A stretch of DNA of 64,000 nucleotides from Parasponia andersonii (Eukaryota; Streptophyta; Magnoliopsida; Rosales; Cannabaceae): contig JXTB01000027.1 in the NCBI GenBank assembly GCA_002914805.1, forward strand, positions 885,436 to 949,435, written 5' to 3'. The translations under genes were made by a program, and so were the position numbers. A model generated the notes under the pieces. It was not told where the DNA came from and did no database searches. It was given only the letters and a program-made list of their open reading frames with translations. Positions 60,246 to 64,000 of the stretch are shown piece after piece (within the stretch, counting starts at the first letter, position 1; every line of letters begins with the position of its first letter).

Positions 60246-63200
60246 TCCTCTCCCCATTGAAAGAATTTCATCCCGAAATTCAGATACAATGGTCAAAGTA
60301 CAACTTTAAGTTAGAAATTAAACAGATGGGGATATTTTTCATACATTTCTGCTTCTAGCTCCCAAGTGGCTTCATCTTTCTTATGGTTTTACAAAAGAAC
60401 CTTGACACGTGTCTCTCTATTTCGAAGCACTTTGAGCTCTCTCCCTAGTATTCGAACTGGTTGTTCCTCATATATTACATCCTCTTGTAATGACACTTCC
60501 ACATACTAAATAATATGAGATGGATCATGCACATATTTTCTGAGCATCGAGACATTAAAAACATTGTGCACTCGGTCTAATTATGGTAGCAATTCCAAGC
60601 GGTACACTACGGGCTCAATTCTAGAAGTAATCTCAAATGGTCTAATATATCTTGGAGCCAATTTGTCTTTAAGCCCAAATCTAGTGATCCCACACCTTGG
60701 TGCCACTTTTAAGAATACTTGATCACCAACTTCAAACTTTACTTCATGTCTCTTTGGGTCTGCATAGCTTTTCTATTGACTTTGCATGACTTTAAGTCTT
60801 TATTGAATCTTGTTAATTTTCTCAGTAGTCTCTTCTATCAGTTCTGGCCTAAGAATGACACGCTCCTCTGCATCAGCCTAACACAAAGGTAATCTACATA
60901 GTCTCCCATATAATACCTCATATGGAGCCATACCAAGACTAGTTTGGTAACTGTTATTGTAAGAAAACTCTACCAATGACAGGTGATCATTCTAGCTTCC
61001 ACCAAAATCTAGTACACAAGAGCGAAGCATGCCTTCTAAAATCTGAATAGTCCTCTCAGATTAGCCATCTGTCTGAGGATGGTGAGGAGTACTGAGATTT
61101 AGTTCCGTTCCCAAAGCTCTCTGTAACGCTCTCCAGAACTTAGAAGTAAATCTTGGGACTCTATCTGAAACTATACTTGATGGCACTCCATATAATTGAA
61201 CAATATTATCAATGTAGAGATGAATAAGCTTGTTGAATGAAAAATTAGATCTGATTGGTATGAAATAAGCAGTCTTCGTCATACGATCAATAATCACCCA
61301 AACTGTGTCATTCTTTCTTCGGGTCGTAGGCAAACCCATTACAAAGTCCGTGGTGCCTACTTCCACTGTGGAATGGATAAAGGTTGTAATAGTCCAGCTG
61401 GTCTCTGGTGTTCAGCTTTAACTTACTGACATATCATACACTTAGCCACAAAAGTAGCTATGTCACGTTTCATACCTTTCCACCAATACTATCTCTTCAG
61501 GTCGTGATACATCTTGGTACTACCAGGATATACTACAAACTTAGACTTATGAGCTTCAATGAGAATGGTCTCTCTAAGATGAGGATCATTAGCTACTGCT
61601 TAGCTTGCCTTTGAAAAGCACAAATCCTTCTCTATTTGTACTCCAACCTTCTAATTGTTCACCATTTTTGAGTTGATTCCAGATCGTTCTCAACTCTTGG
61701 TCTTGCCATTGACTTTGCTGCACAATTTGGAGAAGCGCAGGTATGGCAACAATATTACCAAGGTAAGCAGCATTTTCAAACTCAAAGTACTGCAAGTTAT
61801 AATCATCAATTACCAATGAGTTCTTCCAATCTTGAAATATAAGTGCCGTTAAGGAGCTGAGCAGTTTTCTACTTAAGGCATCTGCTACAACATTGGCCTT
61901 GCCGGATGGTATTGCAGTTCGAAGTCATAATCTTCCATATACTCAATCCATCTTTGTTGCCTCAAATTCAGATCCCGCTGAGTAAAGAGATATTTTACAC
62001 TCTTATAGTCAGAGAATATTTCAAATTTCACACCATACAGATAACATCTCCATATTTTAAGTGCGAAAATTATTGCTGCAAGCTCTAGGTCATGGGTAGG
62101 ATTGTTCCTCTTATGTGGCTTCAACTGATGAGAAACATACACTACAACTCGATCATTTTGCATCAGAAGACATCCCAATCCTGTCTTAGAAGCATCAGTA
62201 TACACCACATAAGGTTCATTACTCTCAGGAACTGTAAGAACAGATGCAGTTGTCAAACTGTGCTTTAATTTCCTGAAATCTTCTTCACAATCACTATCTC
62301 AAATGAACTTGACATCCTTCCTGGTCAACCTTGTCAATGGTAATGCAACCCTTGAGAAATTCTGGACAAAACGATGGTAATAACCTACTAAACCGAGGAA
62401 ACTTCATATCTCTGTCACATTCTTTGGTTTTTTCCACATTAGAACAGCTTCTACCTTAGTAGGATCGACTGAGATACCTTCTTGAGAAATTAAATACCCC
62501 AAGAATTCAACTTCTGACATCCGTAAGTAACATTTTGATCTTCTGGCATATAATTGTTGAATTCTCAAAACTTCAAGCACTATCCTTAGATATTCAGCAT
62601 GTTCTTCCTGAGTCTTGGAATACAACAAGATATTATCAATAAAAACAACTACAAAATGATCCAAATATAGCCTGAAAATCCGATTCATGAGGTTCATAAA
62701 AGCTGCAGGTGCATTCGTCAAACCAAAAGGCATTACCAAAAACTCAAAGTGACCATAACGAGTTCTAAATGTTGTTTTCGGTATATCTTCCTCTCTTATC
62801 TTCAAGTGATGATAACCTGACCTCAAGTCAATCTTAGAGAAAAATCTTGATCCACCAAGTTGATCAAACAGTTCGTCAATCCTTGGCAAAGGATACTTGT
62901 TCTTTATCGTCAGTTAGTTTAACTTCCTGTAGTCCACACATAGTCTTAAAGTACCATCAGCTTTCTTGGCAAACAAATTAAAAGCACCCCAAGGAGTAGC
63001 ATTACTTCAAATGAAACCCTTGGATATCAAATCATCCAATTGTTCTCTTAACTCGTTCATCTCTATAGAAGCCATGCAGTAGGCTAGAATAGAAACTGCT
63101 TGAGCTCCAAGAACAAGGTCAATACAGAACTCGATCTCCCTATATGGTGGTAATCTTGGTAAATCCTCTAGAAATACCTCTGGATATTTACTCACCACCG

Positions 63201-64000
63201 GAATCCATAGGTCCTGATCATTAGTTCTTACTTCGCCATCAATGGCAAACAAGTTCCCATAATACTCAAGTTTCTTCCTACCACCCAAACAAGCTTTAAG
63301 AATAGGACTTGGTTTCAATGAATTCATTCGGGCTTGATATATGACGAGTCATCCATCATCTAAAAAAAGGGCCACTCGTTTATTATAACAATCGACAATA
63401 ACTCGATACTTGGACAACTAATCCATACCTAATATTATATCATATTATTTCATTGGTAATACAATTAAATAAGCAAGTAATTCTTTACCATCAATCACCA
63501 CACAACAAGATTTACACACACTAGACACATCAGTTACACCACCCAAAGGTGTTTCCAAAGTCAAGGCATAATCCAACTCAAAAAATTCTAACCCCAAAAG
63601 TTAAACAAATAATAAGGATTATGAATGAATGAGATGCACCAGTGTCAAATAAAACACGTGCCCAAGAATATGAAATAAGAACCATACCGTCAACAATACC
63701 TTGGCCAGTGTGTTCATTGGTACCATCAGTCCCAGAAATTGCATAAGCTTGGCTAGTGACTTTTCCTTTTCCCTTATTGCCTCTTCCTTATTTAAGACGA
63801 CTGTTGCTAGATCCCAGACCACTACTATCATATCCACGCCCTCCTTGACTTCCTGAAGCCTGAGAAATCTGGAAATTCTGAGTATAACCCTGGGGGTGGT
63901 ACTGGTGCTGATAAGGTGATGGAGATGAAAAAGCCTAAGAAACACTCTGAGATTGCTGTGACCTAACTTGAGTATTTTGGGGAGGTGCTGAACTAGAATA
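57785..64000 (-). mobile_element. Ty3/gypsy LTR retrotransposon, right part cut by the window edge
   Basis: In minus orientation the 3' LTR is 57785-60245, preceded by a purine-rich tract (RC of CATCCTCTCCCC). Upstream lies the polyprotein: integrase C-terminal end (about 60300-60760), integrase core (61061-61366, with DFVMGLPTT and HHPQTDG), integrase zinc region (61589-61816), RNase H (61885-62256, YTDASKTGLGCLLMQ) and reverse transcriptase (62404-62889, [14 protein letters not shown] and [12 protein letters not shown]). Protease (about 63600-63660, FDTGASH) and gag-side sequence follow to the window edge. The order PR-RT-RH-INT is that of Ty3/gypsy. It is the same family as the left-edge element. 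It has about ten breaks; the 5' part is outside the window. Confidence 0.9.

Noticed and set aside
1-64000. CRISPR array, rRNA or tRNA genes
   Set aside because: No evenly spaced short repeats with unique spacers were seen, nor rRNA-like sequence. The tRNA-like strings seen are retroelement primer-binding sites.

Overview
The window is nuclear DNA of a flowering plant, almost certainly a eudicot. It holds two spliced plant genes, a CESA-type cellulose synthase and a Pumilio-family RNA-binding protein. Around them lie AT-rich spacers and many LTR retrotransposons of typical plant lineages (Ty1/copia, long-LTR Ty3/gypsy, and a Tat-type Ty3/gypsy with two RNase H domains). I see no bacterial or organellar genes and no CRISPR array. 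I cannot name the species.

Layout, left to right. 1-2569: the end of a + strand Ty3/gypsy polyprotein and its long 3' LTR. 3533-3972: two possible coding scraps of an unidentified + strand gene. 4528-7744 (-): a five-exon Pumilio gene of 474 residues, with a small inverted-repeat transposon in its last intron. 8706-8936: a hairpin-shaped repeat. About 9130-12634: a probable solo LTR or decayed LTR element. 13337-13594: a second copy of the small transposon. 14018-14290: a 137-bp tandem duplication. About 15600-17200: a very worn copia fossil. 17746-22588 (+): a decayed host gene for a coiled-coil protein with a UVR-like motif. It is interrupted in an exon by a gag-only copia element (18347-20858, target duplication ATGAC) and meets a larger copia element at its right edge (22591-27717).

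29359-34022 (-): a thirteen-exon CESA gene of 1088 residues with every catalytic motif intact. Only 265 bp upstream of its start codon sits a 6.3-kb copia element (34288-40569, target duplication AGAAT). About 750 bp further is a 12-kb Tat-lineage element (41320-53358). This element carries gag-pol on the + strand, a hairpin and tandem-repeat zone after pol, and a long antisense reading region before its 3' LTR. 53359-57784 is AT-rich spacer with microsatellites and a 0.6-kb inverted-repeat element (56354-56954). 57785-64000 is a minus-strand Ty3/gypsy element of the same family as the one at the left edge.

The two intact genes are unrelated in function. Pumilio proteins bind RNA in the cytoplasm or nucleolus to control mRNA fate or rRNA processing. 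CESA is a plasma-membrane glucosyltransferase subunit that makes cellulose. The main biological interest is how nested transposons have reshaped the CESA promoter side, and several repeat structures inside the elements that simple coding annotation does not explain. Exon borders were set by eye from GT-AG sites, unbroken frame and family resemblance. No alignment or search was run.
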